A stretch of DNA of 64,000 bases from Stentor roeselii. Taxonomy: Eukaryota > Ciliophora > Heterotrichea > Heterotrichida > Stentoridae. The DNA is taken from positions 1-64,000 of the forward strand of contig RSEH01000204.1 of assembly GCA_006503475.1 (NCBI GenBank), given 5' to 3'. The position numbers and the translations under genes were made by a program. Within the stretch, counting starts at the first letter, position 1. Each line of letters starts with the position of its first letter. Below the pieces are notes generated by a model. It searched no databases. It was not told the origin of the DNA and saw only the letters and a list, made by a program, of their open reading frames with translations. Shown one piece after another: positions 47,407 to 56,550 of the stretch.

Positions 47407-48015
47407 TCATTCACTACCTTTAATCTGTTCAATCATCATTTTAATTTCCTCTAAAAGTGCTTGAAACAAAGCCCTTTCATCAAAAACAAGCTGAAGTCTA
47501 AGTTTAAGTTTCATATCTCCAAGTTCAAAAGGAAACCACTCGTCAACAACTTTCTGATCATTAAGTTCTTGGATAGAAATCTTGAGACTACCGAAAAAGT
47601 GGCCTTTTTCGCCTACTACGTCAATTTTAATTGATTTGAAAAGGACCAACGACTTGAATTGAATAAGTCTAAACCACTTCGGCCTGAAGAAGTCAGAACA
47701 GCTTGTTTCTTGATAAGGACCGTTCGGCTCTAAGGACACTGAAAGAAACGGCTTTTCGTGGTTGTAGCAAAGACCTGGCTGGTGAATTCCTGAAATTTTT
47801 TGAACTTCGATTAGGTAAAGATAAGAAGTTGGAGATTGTTTGCTTAGGATTTTTAACTTTCGCTCGTATTCACGTTTCTTGTTGAGAAGGTAAGATTGAC
47901 ATGCACCTGAGAGAGGAAGGTTTAGGTATAGAAAATAACGGTCGTTGTGTGAATGGTGAAGGACTTTGTGAGACTCGATTTCTGAGGAGGTCAAACGACT
48001 TGCGCAGTCTCCCAT
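47407..48015 (-). CDS. C2-like domain protein with dual acylation motif
   Basis: A 202-residue protein. It starts MGDCAS: Gly2 and Ser6 fit N-myristoylation, and Cys4 is a likely palmitoylation site. Residues about 65-180 have the strand pattern of a C2 domain: YLIEVQKISGIHQ, PFLSVSLEPNG, RPKWFRLIQFKSLVLFKSIKIDVVGE, FGSLKISIQEL, EWFPFEL and LRLQLVF. A C-terminal helix follows. Calcium-binding Asp residues are not obvious. A membrane-associated signalling or trafficking protein is inferred. The stop is TGA. Its 3' end abuts that of the convergent gene exactly. Confidence 0.7.
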   Translation of the reverse strand: MGDCASRLTSSEIESHKVLHHSHNDRYFLYLNLPLSGACQSYLLNKKREYERKLKILSKQSPTSYLYLIEVQKISGIHQPGLCYNHEKPFLSVSLEPNGPYQETSCSDFFRPKWFRLIQFKSLVLFKSIKIDVVGEKGHFFGSLKISIQELNDQKVVDEWFPFELGDMKLKLRLQLVFDERALFQALLEEIKMMIEQIKGSE

Positions 48016-48542
48016 TTATCAAGATTATTGGAATGATAGTTTGGGGATTTTTTTGGAAGTAGAAATATTTTAGGGATTTAGAAGAGTTTATGGGGATTTT
48101 AATTGTTTGTATGATTTAGTTAGTGGATTTCAGGATTATTACTTTGAGAATGAAATAGTGAATTAGTCGTTTTTTTCTGTGAGAGTCTAGTTCTTCTTTA
48201 GATTTAATATTGATAAAGATTGAACGGTTTAGAGAAGATGAGGGTCTTAAATATTTTAGAGTAGAGGGACTCGGTTGAAAGTTCTAAAAATAATTTTCAC
48301 TGAGATGTGAAATCTGCAGAAGTAAAGAAAAAATGTAAGAAACATCTGTGATTGAATAAATTTTAAAGTTCTTGCCAAGTATCTCAAAGTTTTAAGTGAC
48401 TTTCAAGAAGTCTACTTCTTAACTCTGACTGAATAACAAACAAAATATTTCAATGGCAACCCAATCAACCCTTTCCTTCTTTCCATTTCTGCCTATCTCT
48501 CATTTACACCCTTAAAATTTTCAATAAGCCTAATTAGCTAAC
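48016..48542. other. Intergenic DNA, 5' flank of the C2-like gene
   Basis: These 527 bases begin with a stretch that is C/A-rich on the minus strand, including cttccaaaaaaatcccc about 30 nt before the C2-like start. The rest is AT-rich with no gene seen. Confidence 0.5.
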
Positions 48543-50816
48543 CTAATCTTTATTCGCACCTGTCACTTTGTTATAATCTGAAGGTACTTGAGGTAAACCT
48601 GGAGACTTAAACAATTGAGGAGGGTGTAAATTTCCTTGTAATATCGCAGGAGGTGAAACAAACGGAGAAGTTGTATTTCCAGGTGCTTTAAATGGAGGAG
48701 GTCCCAATTGACTTCCAGGGAACACTGGAAGGTTGTTTCCTTGTTTTTGTGTTCCTGGAAATGTCGGCTTGGGCTGTACTGGTAAAAAATTCCCTTGGGT
48801 TGAAGGAGGAGGCGGCACCATTCCTTGATAAGGACTAAATCCAGATGGCGGGTTCGGAGAAGGGTTCGGATCATCTTGTTTCGGCTTAAAAATATTAGCT
48901 CCTGGTTGAGACAATTGATTAAATGTCCCTGGAAAAGTACCTATTTGAGGAGGCTTCGATATTGCCTGTCCTGATAATGGAGGAGGTTGCAAATTCATAG
49001 GAGTTAATTGAGGAGGACCTGCCTTTGAAGTATCTGTCGGCTGCTTTAAATCTGAAGGGACTGAATATGCTTTTTCAATTTGAGGGATTTGAGAGCTTGA
49101 TGGAATACTCGGCACTTTTGTTGGGGCTGGAACTAGAGATGGTGGCTTTGAAATATTTTCAGCTTTCATGTTCTCGCCAGATACTGGTGGAAAAGGGGGA
49201 CCTTTAAATACGCTACCTGCAAAAGGCCAGGGTTGTTTAGGAGGATCTTCTATTTTCAAGTTTTCATTTACTGGTTTTGCTTGAAATACTTGAACTGGAT
49301 TCGGTTGATTTATACCTGGAGTAGAAACAGGTTTAGCCCCAGGGTGTAAATTTCCTTCTTGGCTTTCTATTATTTTAGCTTCAGGATGAACAGGTCTGTT
49401 TGATCCTGGAAAGGAAGGAGGTCCTGAAAAAGCAGGAGGGCCTGAAAAAGGAGGTTGTCCTGAAAAAGGAGGTGAAAAAGGAGGTGAAAAAGGAGGTGAA
49501 CCTGAAAAAATCTGAGGTGGGGACTGGCTTGTTTGAGGATTGGTTTCTGGCTCTGGGTTAGAAGGCTTTGATTCTGTTTCTAATGGCTTTTGATTTACTT
49601 GGGTGTCGACTGGCTTTGGTGGGAGCAACTTGCTCAAATTTAGAGGGTTTCCAAGAAGTTTTGGAGGAACTTGATTGCCTGGGGGATCTGCTTTTGGCTG
49701 AGGTTTGTCTGGCGTTGTTGATGGTAATAGGGTAGGGGGTTTATTGTCAACGATTGGAAGGTTTGGGAAGTTTGAACCTGTTTGAGGTGAAAAATAAGAC
49801 TTTGGGGGCTGAGCTGGTACTCCTCCAGTACCTGGAAATCCTTGATTTGATGGCAAGACCTGATTTGATGTCGGAACTATATTCGGTGGAAATGCAGACG
49901 TATTGCTTCCAGGGGGAGGCAAAAATTCTGAAGAAGGCGCTGGCTTTGGCTGCTCCTGACTAGTGACACCTGCAGAACCTGGAAATCCTTGATTTACTTT
50001 TTGTTGGTCTGAATTCACTGGATGTGATGGCAAGACTGGATTTGATGACGGAAATGTATTTGGTGGATTTACAGATGTAGGGTGAGTTGAAAATGCTGAA
50101 AGTCTTGACTTTGGTGGCTCTTGGTTAATGACAGCTCCAGAACCTGGAAATACTTGACTCACCTTTTGCTGATCTGGCGGGACTGCATGTTGCCCCAAGA
50201 CCGTATTTTGTGACCGAACTGTGTTAGGTGGATATACAGATGGATTGTTTGCGGGAGGCACAAATACTGAAGGGTTTGGTTTTAGTTGTTCTTGGGCAGT
50301 GCTACCTGGGGTAGAGCCATGTTTTCCTATGAAATTCGGAATTAAAGGTGTTTTATTTTCAGAGACTGGAACCTGGGAAGGCTGAATCAAAGTAGGTGGA
50401 TTTTGTTTCTTTTCAGACATGTCTGAAGATATCTTAGGAATGGGCTGAAATAAAATAGAAGAATTCTTAATAGAATCTTCAAGTTTCTTACTGTTTTCTT
50501 CAATTAAATCCAGTTCTACCTTAAGCTCCTTGATAGTTAATTCACAATTTTCCGCTTTTTGTCTAAATTTTTCAGATTTTTTTTTGTTTTTTTCTATTTT
50601 CTTGATGATTTTTTCCTTTCTATTGGAGAGTTTGGTAATTTTCAATTCATTAGTCAAGTTAAAGAATCCCTGATGAAAGTTCATGTTGAGAGAAGATGAG
50701 AAAAGGCTGAGATCCGATGATGGAGACTCTGGAATTTGATTTCCATTACCCGTTCGGTATAATTGTCCAGGATAATCTGAACCAGGGAGGTTTGGATTAC
50801 TGTGTCCTGCCGACAT
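48543..50816 (-). CDS. Pro/Gly/Phe-rich low-complexity protein with coiled coil and modular repeats
   Basis: A 757-residue protein from the ATG at 50816. An in-frame ATG at 50897 would overlap the upstream gene and is not preferred. Residues 60-120 are a Lys/Glu coiled coil. The rest is a low-complexity Pro/Ser/Asn/Gly chain. Residues 180-340 hold three degenerate modules of 50-57 residues, each with PPN, a VL turn and a GFPG or VFPG centre followed by Gln and PK. Near 460-490 there is a short array of PPFS units. The composition resembles condensate-forming or adaptor proteins with SH3 or EVH1-binding Pro motifs. No enzyme domain is seen. Confidence 0.75.
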   Translation of the reverse strand: MSAGHSNPNLPGSDYPGQLYRTGNGNQIPESPSSDLSLFSSSLNMNFHQGFFNLTNELKITKLSNRKEKIIKKIEKNKKKSEKFRQKAENCELTIKELKVELDLIEENSKKLEDSIKNSSILFQPIPKISSDMSEKKQNPPTLIQPSQVPVSENKTPLIPNFIGKHGSTPGSTAQEQLKPNPSVFVPPANNPSVYPPNTVRSQNTVLGQHAVPPDQQKVSQVFPGSGAVINQEPPKSRLSAFSTHPTSVNPPNTFPSSNPVLPSHPVNSDQQKVNQGFPGSAGVTSQEQPKPAPSSEFLPPPGSNTSAFPPNIVPTSNQVLPSNQGFPGTGGVPAQPPKSYFSPQTGSNFPNLPIVDNKPPTLLPSTTPDKPQPKADPPGNQVPPKLLGNPLNLSKLLPPKPVDTQVNQKPLETESKPSNPEPETNPQTSQSPPQIFSGSPPFSPPFSPPFSGQPPFSGPPAFSGPPSFPGSNRPVHPEAKIIESQEGNLHPGAKPVSTPGINQPNPVQVFQAKPVNENLKIEDPPKQPWPFAGSVFKGPPFPPVSGENMKAENISKPPSLVPAPTKVPSIPSSSQIPQIEKAYSVPSDLKQPTDTSKAGPPQLTPMNLQPPPLSGQAISKPPQIGTFPGTFNQLSQPGANIFKPKQDDPNPSPNPPSGFSPYQGMVPPPPSTQGNFLPVQPKPTFPGTQKQGNNLPVFPGSQLGPPPFKAPGNTTSPFVSPPAILQGNLHPPQLFKSPGLPQVPSDYNKVTGANKD
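49441..49510 (-). repeat. 12-bp tandem repeat encoding SPPF
   Basis: Perfect and near-perfect copies of ggaggtgaaaaa (plus strand) lie inside the Pro-rich gene and encode SPPF or GPPFS units. Longer-period imperfect copies flank them. Confidence 0.8.
49797..50282 (-). repeat. Three coding modules of 50-57 residues in the Pro-rich gene
   Basis: Three consecutive segments (protein residues about 180-235, 236-290 and 291-340) share order and spacing: Pro-Pro-Asn, a Ser/Val/Leu turn, DQQKV in the first two, FPGS or FPGT, then Gln/Pro-Lys. This indicates internal duplication followed by drift. Confidence 0.7.
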
Positions 50817-50847
50817 ATTAATTATAATGTAGATATTACTACAACTA

Positions 50848-51570
50848 TTAATACCTTGATTTATATTCAATTCCCAGATGATCTTTTGCGATATCATGTT
50901 GAAGGTCTATCAAATACTTAGTCGTTTCTAGAGTTTTCTTCCCTATTTCTTCTTCTCTGATCAATTTCGCCTTTTTTTGCTTCTTTTCTGAAGGAGTACC
51001 TGCGAACTGTCCTTGTTTTTTTCGATTTTCGTCAGAGTTTTTCTCTATAAACAAGTAAAAACATTGGATTTTAAAGGTGGAATTACTAGAGCCTTCCTTG
51101 ATTAGGAAGAAAAAGTCTTTGAAAGACCTGCCTGTCCTTTGACCTGTCAAACTGGTGAAAGTTTTTGAATCGTAAAATCTGAAGGTTCTGTTGGGAACTT
51201 GTTTAAAAATAGGATCTGCATGATTTTTGTTGTAGTTTTCTTGATTTTTCTTGAAAAGCTGAACACAAGAAACGATACTTGAGGTTATTTTGAACAGATT
51301 AGAGTAATCTTCTTTGAATCTGTATTTAAATTGATTTTTATCCAGGTATTTAAAGTCTTTGTCAAAGCTTGATATGTAATCTAGACTTTTGTATCGAGGG
51401 TTATTGCTAAGGTCTTCTATAATTAGCCTCAATTTTCCTTTTTTGAAGGATATATAAAGTTTCAGAGTTCTAGATGGGTTAAACGATAAAATTTGTTCCT
51501 TTACGTTTTCTTCATATCGAATTCCTTGAAGAAAAAAAAAGTATCTAACTTTCTTTTGAATGTTTTCCAT
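50848..51570 (-). CDS. Protein of unknown function
   Basis: A 240-residue protein from the ATG at 51570; the frame extends upstream to a GTG but lacks an earlier ATG. The N-terminal 170 residues look globular, rich in Phe, Tyr, Lys and Ser, with beta-type stretches (LKLYISFKKGKLRLIIEDLS). The last 60 are a charged helix. No family is recognised. It lies 31 nt upstream of the Pro-rich gene on the same strand, and is divergent from the AIM24-like gene. Confidence 0.65.
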   Translation of the reverse strand: MENIQKKVRYFFFLQGIRYEENVKEQILSFNPSRTLKLYISFKKGKLRLIIEDLSNNPRYKSLDYISSFDKDFKYLDKNQFKYRFKEDYSNLFKITSSIVSCVQLFKKNQENYNKNHADPIFKQVPNRTFRFYDSKTFTSLTGQRTGRSFKDFFFLIKEGSSNSTFKIQCFYLFIEKNSDENRKKQGQFAGTPSEKKQKKAKLIREEEIGKKTLETTKYLIDLQHDIAKDHLGIEYKSRY

Positions 51571-51833
51571 TTTAGGTAAAGAATATGCGAAAAAGACTAT
51601 TTCATGATAAAAAATCACGATTTATCCCCTAGTCTCTAAATTCTTAATTAAATATCTAAATCACTTGAAAAAAAATTCAAATCAATAGCTCCGCAAGCTT
51701 TCTTCAAAATTCTAACCAATAATCTTCAAATCTTATTAAAATTCTAAATTTCATTAAATTTCCCATATCCTTAAACTACCTATTCCTACGTCAGAAGCCG
51801 TTTAAATCTTGTGATTATTTCACCTTATTAAAA

Positions 51834-52655
51834 ATGAAAGTTATCCGACGTCAGATGGCCCTTTACCCAGACCACATCCGTTCCTACTCCTCACTCTCAA
51901 CGCACTCCTTAAGCCTAACCGACAACAATCTGCTAGAAGTGCATCTAAAGCCCTCAGAAAAGTTAAAAATCGATGAAAACAACTTACTATTCCTTACCTG
52001 CGAATTAAATTCATCTCAAACGACTCCATCAATCCAATCCTCATCTTACTTCAGATTAATGGCAGGTCTCTTCCGTCCAGAGAACTACTTATACCTTCCC
52101 CAGATCTCAAACTGTTTAAAATCCTTTTTTCATCCGCGGCAAGACAAAGACTCTTCAAAACTTTTAGAAATTTGCAACTTGGACAGTGAAAAATCTTTAA
52201 ACTTCGCCTTAAGTCCGCGATTTCCAGGTGAATTGGTTCGATTTGACTTGAAAGAACTGGGAAATCTTAGTTTTTTCCGTCCAGATTCTTTTTTATGTGG
52301 AGAAGATCAGGTCATGGTTGACAAGATTTTATTTGAAGTTTCAGGAACTCCTGCGAAATTCTTGTATTTTCAGAGAGTTCATGGAAACGGATGGTTTTTT
52401 ATCAAAGGAGGAAGCTGCTTGAAACAAGTGAAGATCGCTGAAGATGTTTTTTTGAAGATTAACTTGAAATCTTTGCTTGGGTTTTTTGGAGATATCAAAC
52501 TTTTGAATGATGAAAAACAACTGGAACTTGACATGATCACTGTAAAAGGCCCTGGGACTGTTTTAATCCAAGAGAATATCCAGAAAGAATGGGAGAAACC
52601 TGAGGACCTTCCAAGGAACTGCAGGATTGTTATAATAAAAACTTCTAATCTTTAG
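51834..52655 (+). CDS. AIM24-like beta-barrel protein
   Basis: A 273-residue protein. Its second half fits the AIM24 family pattern: PGELVRFDLKELGNLSFFRPDSFLCGED, FEVSG, then YFQRVHGNGWFFIKGG, and near the end MITVKGPGTVLIQE, which matches the family's TGPGrvwlQ motif. AIM24 proteins are beta-strand-rich; in yeast the protein helps form mitochondrial cristae. There is no clear presequence here. The call rests on short motifs. The next gene's ATG follows its TAG stop after only 5 nt on the same strand. Confidence 0.62.
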   Translation: MKVIRRQMALYPDHIRSYSSLSTHSLSLTDNNLLEVHLKPSEKLKIDENNLLFLTCELNSSQTTPSIQSSSYFRLMAGLFRPENYLYLPQISNCLKSFFHPRQDKDSSKLLEICNLDSEKSLNFALSPRFPGELVRFDLKELGNLSFFRPDSFLCGEDQVMVDKILFEVSGTPAKFLYFQRVHGNGWFFIKGGSCLKQVKIAEDVFLKINLKSLLGFFGDIKLLNDEKQLELDMITVKGPGTVLIQENIQKEWEKPEDLPRNCRIVIIKTSNL

Positions 52656-52660
52656 AAATA

Positions 52661-53596
52661 ATGAAAAATTCTTTCAAAGGTGGCGTTTTTTTGACTTTGG
52701 TCGTTTTGATCTGGGTGGCATCAAGTACAATGATTCAAGAAGTCTTTTCAACATACCCAAAGCCTTATATTTTGACTTATCTCACAACTTCCCTTTTTTC
52801 TTTCTACCTGCTGGCCTTTATACCTGGAGGAAAATGTAAAAGTTTCAAGTACTACCTGTTCCAGTCCTTCAAGTTCTGCCCTTTGTGGTTCTTCGCGAAC
52901 TACTTCTTCAACATTTCACTGAACATGACAAGTGTCGCAAGCAACACAATCCTGGCGTCGACTTCAGGAATTTTCACTCTTCTTTTTTCCATCATTTTTT
53001 TGAAGTCCTCTTCAGACCTACTCAAGTGGACTGCAGTTTTAATGAGCTTCGTCGGAATTGTTTGCATCGGGCTTTGTGAAGGGGACTCAGAAGGTGAAAG
53101 CATTGTTGGAGACCTTTTCGCTGTATTTGGGGCAATTGTTTACTCGGCTTACAGTGTTGCTTTAAAAAGTGTCGAAAACAGTGAAACTGTTTTCGTGTTT
53201 GGATGTATTGGAATCGTTAATTTTTTCACTTTAATGCCTGGACTTGTTCTTTTGAATTTTCTGGGAATTGAGCAGGTTGAAATACCTGAGGTGAGGGAAG
53301 TTTCGATTATTTTTGTCAATGCTGTTGTGGGAAGCATGGCTTGTGACTTGTTCTGGGCTTGGAGTGTTGATTATTTGACACCTACTGTATGCACTTTAGG
53401 ACTCACTTTCACGATTCCTATTTCGATGGCTGTTGATAAGTATTGGAAAAATACCGAGTTTGGGGCAGGATATCTTGTTGGAGCTGCTTTGGTCGTTTTT
53501 GGGTTTGTCTTGATTAGTCTGGCTGATGAGGGAGAAAAAAATGTGCAGGAAAAAGTTGAAAGTCAGGGACTTATGATAGAGGAAGAAGAAATTTAA
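52661..53596 (+). CDS. SLC35F-like transporter (drug/metabolite transporter superfamily)
   Basis: A 311-residue multi-span membrane protein with about ten hydrophobic helices in two EamA-like halves. Diagnostic stretches resemble SLC35F5-type carriers: ALIW-like start LTLVVLIWVASSTMIQ, then FFNISLNMTSVASNTILASTSGIFTLLFS in the first half. The second half has GDLFAVFGAIVYSAYSVALK and FTIPISMAVD. It probably moves a nucleotide, nucleotide-sugar or other metabolite across an organelle membrane; the substrate is unknown. The C-terminal tail is acidic. Its start is 5 nt after the AIM24-like stop codon. Confidence 0.86.
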   Translation: MKNSFKGGVFLTLVVLIWVASSTMIQEVFSTYPKPYILTYLTTSLFSFYLLAFIPGGKCKSFKYYLFQSFKFCPLWFFANYFFNISLNMTSVASNTILASTSGIFTLLFSIIFLKSSSDLLKWTAVLMSFVGIVCIGLCEGDSEGESIVGDLFAVFGAIVYSAYSVALKSVENSETVFVFGCIGIVNFFTLMPGLVLLNFLGIEQVEIPEVREVSIIFVNAVVGSMACDLFWAWSVDYLTPTVCTLGLTFTIPISMAVDKYWKNTEFGAGYLVGAALVVFGFVLISLADEGEKNVQEKVESQGLMIEEEEI

Positions 53597-53777
53597 CACA
53601 GTCGTAAATTATTTTGTTTGAATAGGCAAATTAAGCTCAAAAATTTGTTTTATCAGTCTTAAAGTTAGTTTAAATAAACCCATATTCCAAGAATTCATAA
53701 TTTCACCAAAAACATGAATATTTCACTCATAAATACCAATTCCATCTCCTACTCCTAAAAATAGCGAATCTTAACTA

Positions 53778-54251
53778 CTAATCCTTCCTTTCATCTGAAT
53801 GATTCGGTAAAATCATGGCATTAGCCAAAATATTGATAAGTGGATTATCAAGTCCCTCATCAACCTGACCACTTCCAACTTCATGCGGATCAAGACAATC
53901 AAAGCTATCCGAGCTTAATTCCTCTGAACCCTTATAAAATTTTTCACTTTTGATCATTTGCCTGGCTTCTTTATGAACCTTCCGATGGTTACAGAGCTGA
54001 CTGCTTTGTTTAAAAGTCTTCCCACAGCCGATTTCAGAGCATCTAAAGAGTTTCTTTTGCAAATGCGTGTAAGTGTGTTCTTTCAAACTCTGCTTGGTAG
54101 ACAAAACTCTTCCGCATTGTCTACATGAGAAATCTTTCGGGTCTCTGTAAGTTTCAACAACGTGTTCTTTCGAATGCTCGTCTAGCGACTCTTGAGTTCT
54201 GAAGGACTTATAACATTTGTTGAACTGACAGCAAAATATCCTTGTCTTCAT
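53778..54251 (-). CDS. C2H2 zinc-finger protein, three fingers
   Basis: About 157 residues from the ATG at 54251. An in-frame ATG at 54353 would add a hydrophobic AT-rich leader of 34 residues and is less likely. Three C2H2 fingers follow each other: CCQFNKCYKSFRTQESLDEH, CRQCGRVLSTKQSLKEHTYTH and CSEIGCGKTFKQSSQLCNHRKVH. The tail is acidic with many Asp and Glu. It probably binds DNA as a transcription factor. The start and the size of the N terminus are the uncertain parts. Confidence 0.85.
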   Translation of the reverse strand: MKTRIFCCQFNKCYKSFRTQESLDEHSKEHVVETYRDPKDFSCRQCGRVLSTKQSLKEHTYTHLQKKLFRCSEIGCGKTFKQSSQLCNHRKVHKEARQMIKSEKFYKGSEELSSDSFDCLDPHEVGSGQVDEGLDNPLINILANAMILPNHSDERKD

Positions 54252-54786
54252 TATTAATAGCTTTGGAGTTAGGCTTTTTTGTTTGTGGAGATGAAGGGTT
54301 AAGAAAATAATGGAAATTATTTGGGTTTTTATCATGTTAGGATGGAATTTCATGGATTTTGAAGGATTTGAATTGAGGTATTTTGGAAGGTTTGGAAAAA
54401 AGGATTGGGATTCGTGTGGATCTGATCAGAGGGAGAGTGGCTTGAATGGATTCAGAAATGAATGTGAAGTAGAAAAATTTTGATTTTGATTTTAATGGAA
54501 AAACTTTGAAAATTTATAAATAGCTTCAGTTTCGTATTTCGTGATTTGAAGATTTTTCAGGAGATTTAATAAAATCATGATTCTGAGGTTATTGAAAATC
54601 TCACCTTTCAGTATTAAGAATTTTTTTATTGTACTTGGACACTAATCATAAGAATTTTTTTTTAATTCGTATTTAGAATAGTTTTTTATTGAAGTCTTCC
54701 ATTTGTTGCACATCTAGATAATTCTGTCCTCATTCACATTTTCAGGTATTTTTGTGTATTTCTTGAAATGAATATCTTTTTAATAA
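54252..54786. other. Divergent intergenic DNA before WD40 paralogue B
   Basis: The left part, upstream of the zinc-finger gene, is C/A-rich on the minus strand. The right part is AT-rich. No gene is recognised. Confidence 0.5.
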
Positions 54787-55980
54787 ATGTTGAAAAAACC
54801 AGTTAAATTTACGAAATTCCTTGCTCAAGACCTTCATAATTTATCATCAAGTGGTTATTTCATTACAGGACACACAGATAAGATCAATTCTTTTGATATC
54901 AACAGTGAATGCAGTAAAATCATCACATCCTCATCAGACCTGACGATAAAATTATGGGACCTGGAGACAGGTTTCATATCTCAAGAATTTTCAACAACTG
55001 AAGACAACAAGACTGTTTTGTTTTACAATGAAAAATACGCTGTTTCTACAGCAAACGATGAAAACTTCAACATTTGGGACTTGGTATTGAATGAACTTGC
55101 CTATACTTGTTATGGTAGTGCTAGTATTAAGGATATCACAGTGATTTGTGGTAAGAACTTAATAATCACTGCTTGTTCTGATAAAAATTTCTATCTTTGG
55201 ACATTCCCTTCTTGTGATCTTTTTCAAGTGATTTATAATGACACAAATTTTTGGAGGATAAGTTTCATGGAAACTTCAATTAACAGCGATTTGATAGTTT
55301 TTAAATCAAGCTGTAGTGAAATAGGGAAATCTTCAATATTCCTTTTAAATATCAATCAAAATTCTATAAAAAAATTCACTGACTGCTCTTTTATTGTTAT
55401 TAACTTGATCCTAGATAAAAAGTCCGAAGTACTTTTTTACACAACAGACGAAAAAATAATTCGAAAATGCTTTATAAACCAATTCAAAAGCCGAAAAAGT
55501 CCAATACTTTCATCTACCCCACGAAGTTTTTCTATAAACCCCAAAGAAACCCTTTTATTTCTCGGGTTAGATGATAAAAAAATCCTAATTCTCGATACAG
55601 AAGACTTGAAAATCCAAAAAGTCTTCAAAACCATCAACAGTCTAATCCTAGGTCTAAAGTTCGACAGTGTCCGAAATGAACTTCTAAGCTACTCAGACGA
55701 CAACACCTTAAATTCCTTTTCTCTATGCCAAGAGAAAGAATCCTTAAAATTTGTAAGTCACTCCGGGTGCATCAGCAGCCTTGCCTGGACATCAGACGAG
55801 TTTCACTTCGCATCAGGTTCCAACGACAAGACTGTGAAGCTTTGGTGTCAAGAAGAAAACTATTACTTGAAAACATTTGAAGGCCATGAAAATTCAATAA
55901 AATCTCTGAAATTTTCATCATCCGAGCAGTTCCTAGTCAGTGCTTCAACTGAAAGAGTCTTCGTCTGGAAGGTCAAATAA
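54787..55980 (+). CDS. WD40-repeat protein, paralogue B
   Basis: A 397-residue beta-propeller protein, collinear with the gene at 35676-36890. It shares the N terminus (KKPVKFTKFLAQDLHNLSSSGYF), the first repeat SSSDLTIKLWDLETG and the last two repeats (SGSNDKTVKLWCQEENYYLKTF and STERVFVWKVK). The middle repeats are diverged in both, often losing the W-D end. Seven blades are expected. Function unknown. It heads a run of eight plus-strand genes with short gaps; the next gene starts 15 nt after its stop. Confidence 0.88.
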   Translation: MLKKPVKFTKFLAQDLHNLSSSGYFITGHTDKINSFDINSECSKIITSSSDLTIKLWDLETGFISQEFSTTEDNKTVLFYNEKYAVSTANDENFNIWDLVLNELAYTCYGSASIKDITVICGKNLIITACSDKNFYLWTFPSCDLFQVIYNDTNFWRISFMETSINSDLIVFKSSCSEIGKSSIFLLNINQNSIKKFTDCSFIVINLILDKKSEVLFYTTDEKIIRKCFINQFKSRKSPILSSTPRSFSINPKETLLFLGLDDKKILILDTEDLKIQKVFKTINSLILGLKFDSVRNELLSYSDDNTLNSFSLCQEKESLKFVSHSGCISSLAWTSDEFHFASGSNDKTVKLWCQEENYYLKTFEGHENSIKSLKFSSSEQFLVSASTERVFVWKVK

Positions 55981-55995
55981 TAATAATTTCCCGCT

Positions 55996-56550
55996 ATGGA
56001 TAAAAATTTTGAATCAAGCAATAAGTTTGAACTCGTTTACGACACAAGCCGCAACCCGGGAATTCAAGAAAGGTTTAAAATTCCGAAACAATGCAAAAAA
56101 GCTTCGGCGACGAACCCTGTGACTCCGCTTTACTCAAGCAAAATCGTTGAAGCTAGTCAGTTGGAAACTAAAGGAAAGTCCAGGTTTTACAGAAACTGCT
56201 CTTCAGGAAGTCCTACCCCGAAACATTTGCAGGTCTCTGAATTCATGATTGAATCTGAATTGGTACCTGTAAGGACAAGAGGCACTCAGATCTTTTCTCA
56301 AGAAAGGGAAATTTTTGGAAATCATGGGGAGGAGTTTATTGAATTGTTTGGAAATGAAGGACCTCAGTATTTTAGAATTGTTGAAAATAATAAAATCGCT
56401 GGAATTGACTTTGAAAGTGCAAGGACTACCAGTCAGGTTGAAAATGATTGCCAGACTGATGAAAGTCAGATTGAATTGGTTGTTGATAAGTTTCGAAGAG
56501 AAATTTTGACTTGGCTTGATGAGAAGGAAAGGGAAAGAGAAGTAACTTGA
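55996..56550 (+). CDS. Protein of unknown function
   Basis: A 184-residue hydrophilic protein with no recognised domain. The first 90 residues are basic and Ser-rich; the second half is acidic and likely helical. It ends in TGA and starts 15 nt after the WD40 paralogue B stop codon on the same strand. Confidence 0.6.
   Translation: MDKNFESSNKFELVYDTSRNPGIQERFKIPKQCKKASATNPVTPLYSSKIVEASQLETKGKSRFYRNCSSGSPTPKHLQVSEFMIESELVPVRTRGTQIFSQEREIFGNHGEEFIELFGNEGPQYFRIVENNKIAGIDFESARTTSQVENDCQTDESQIELVVDKFRREILTWLDEKEREREVT

Noticed and set aside
50817-50897. Upstream ATG of the Pro-rich gene at 50897
   Set aside because: It would overlap the end of the upstream same-strand gene and adds an Ile/Asn-rich leader of AT-rich intergenic type. 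The ATG at 50816 is preferred.
54252-54353. Upstream ATG of the C2H2 gene
   Set aside because: The extra 34 residues are encoded by intergenic-like AT-rich sequence and look unlike the rest of the protein. A later ATG directly precedes the first finger.
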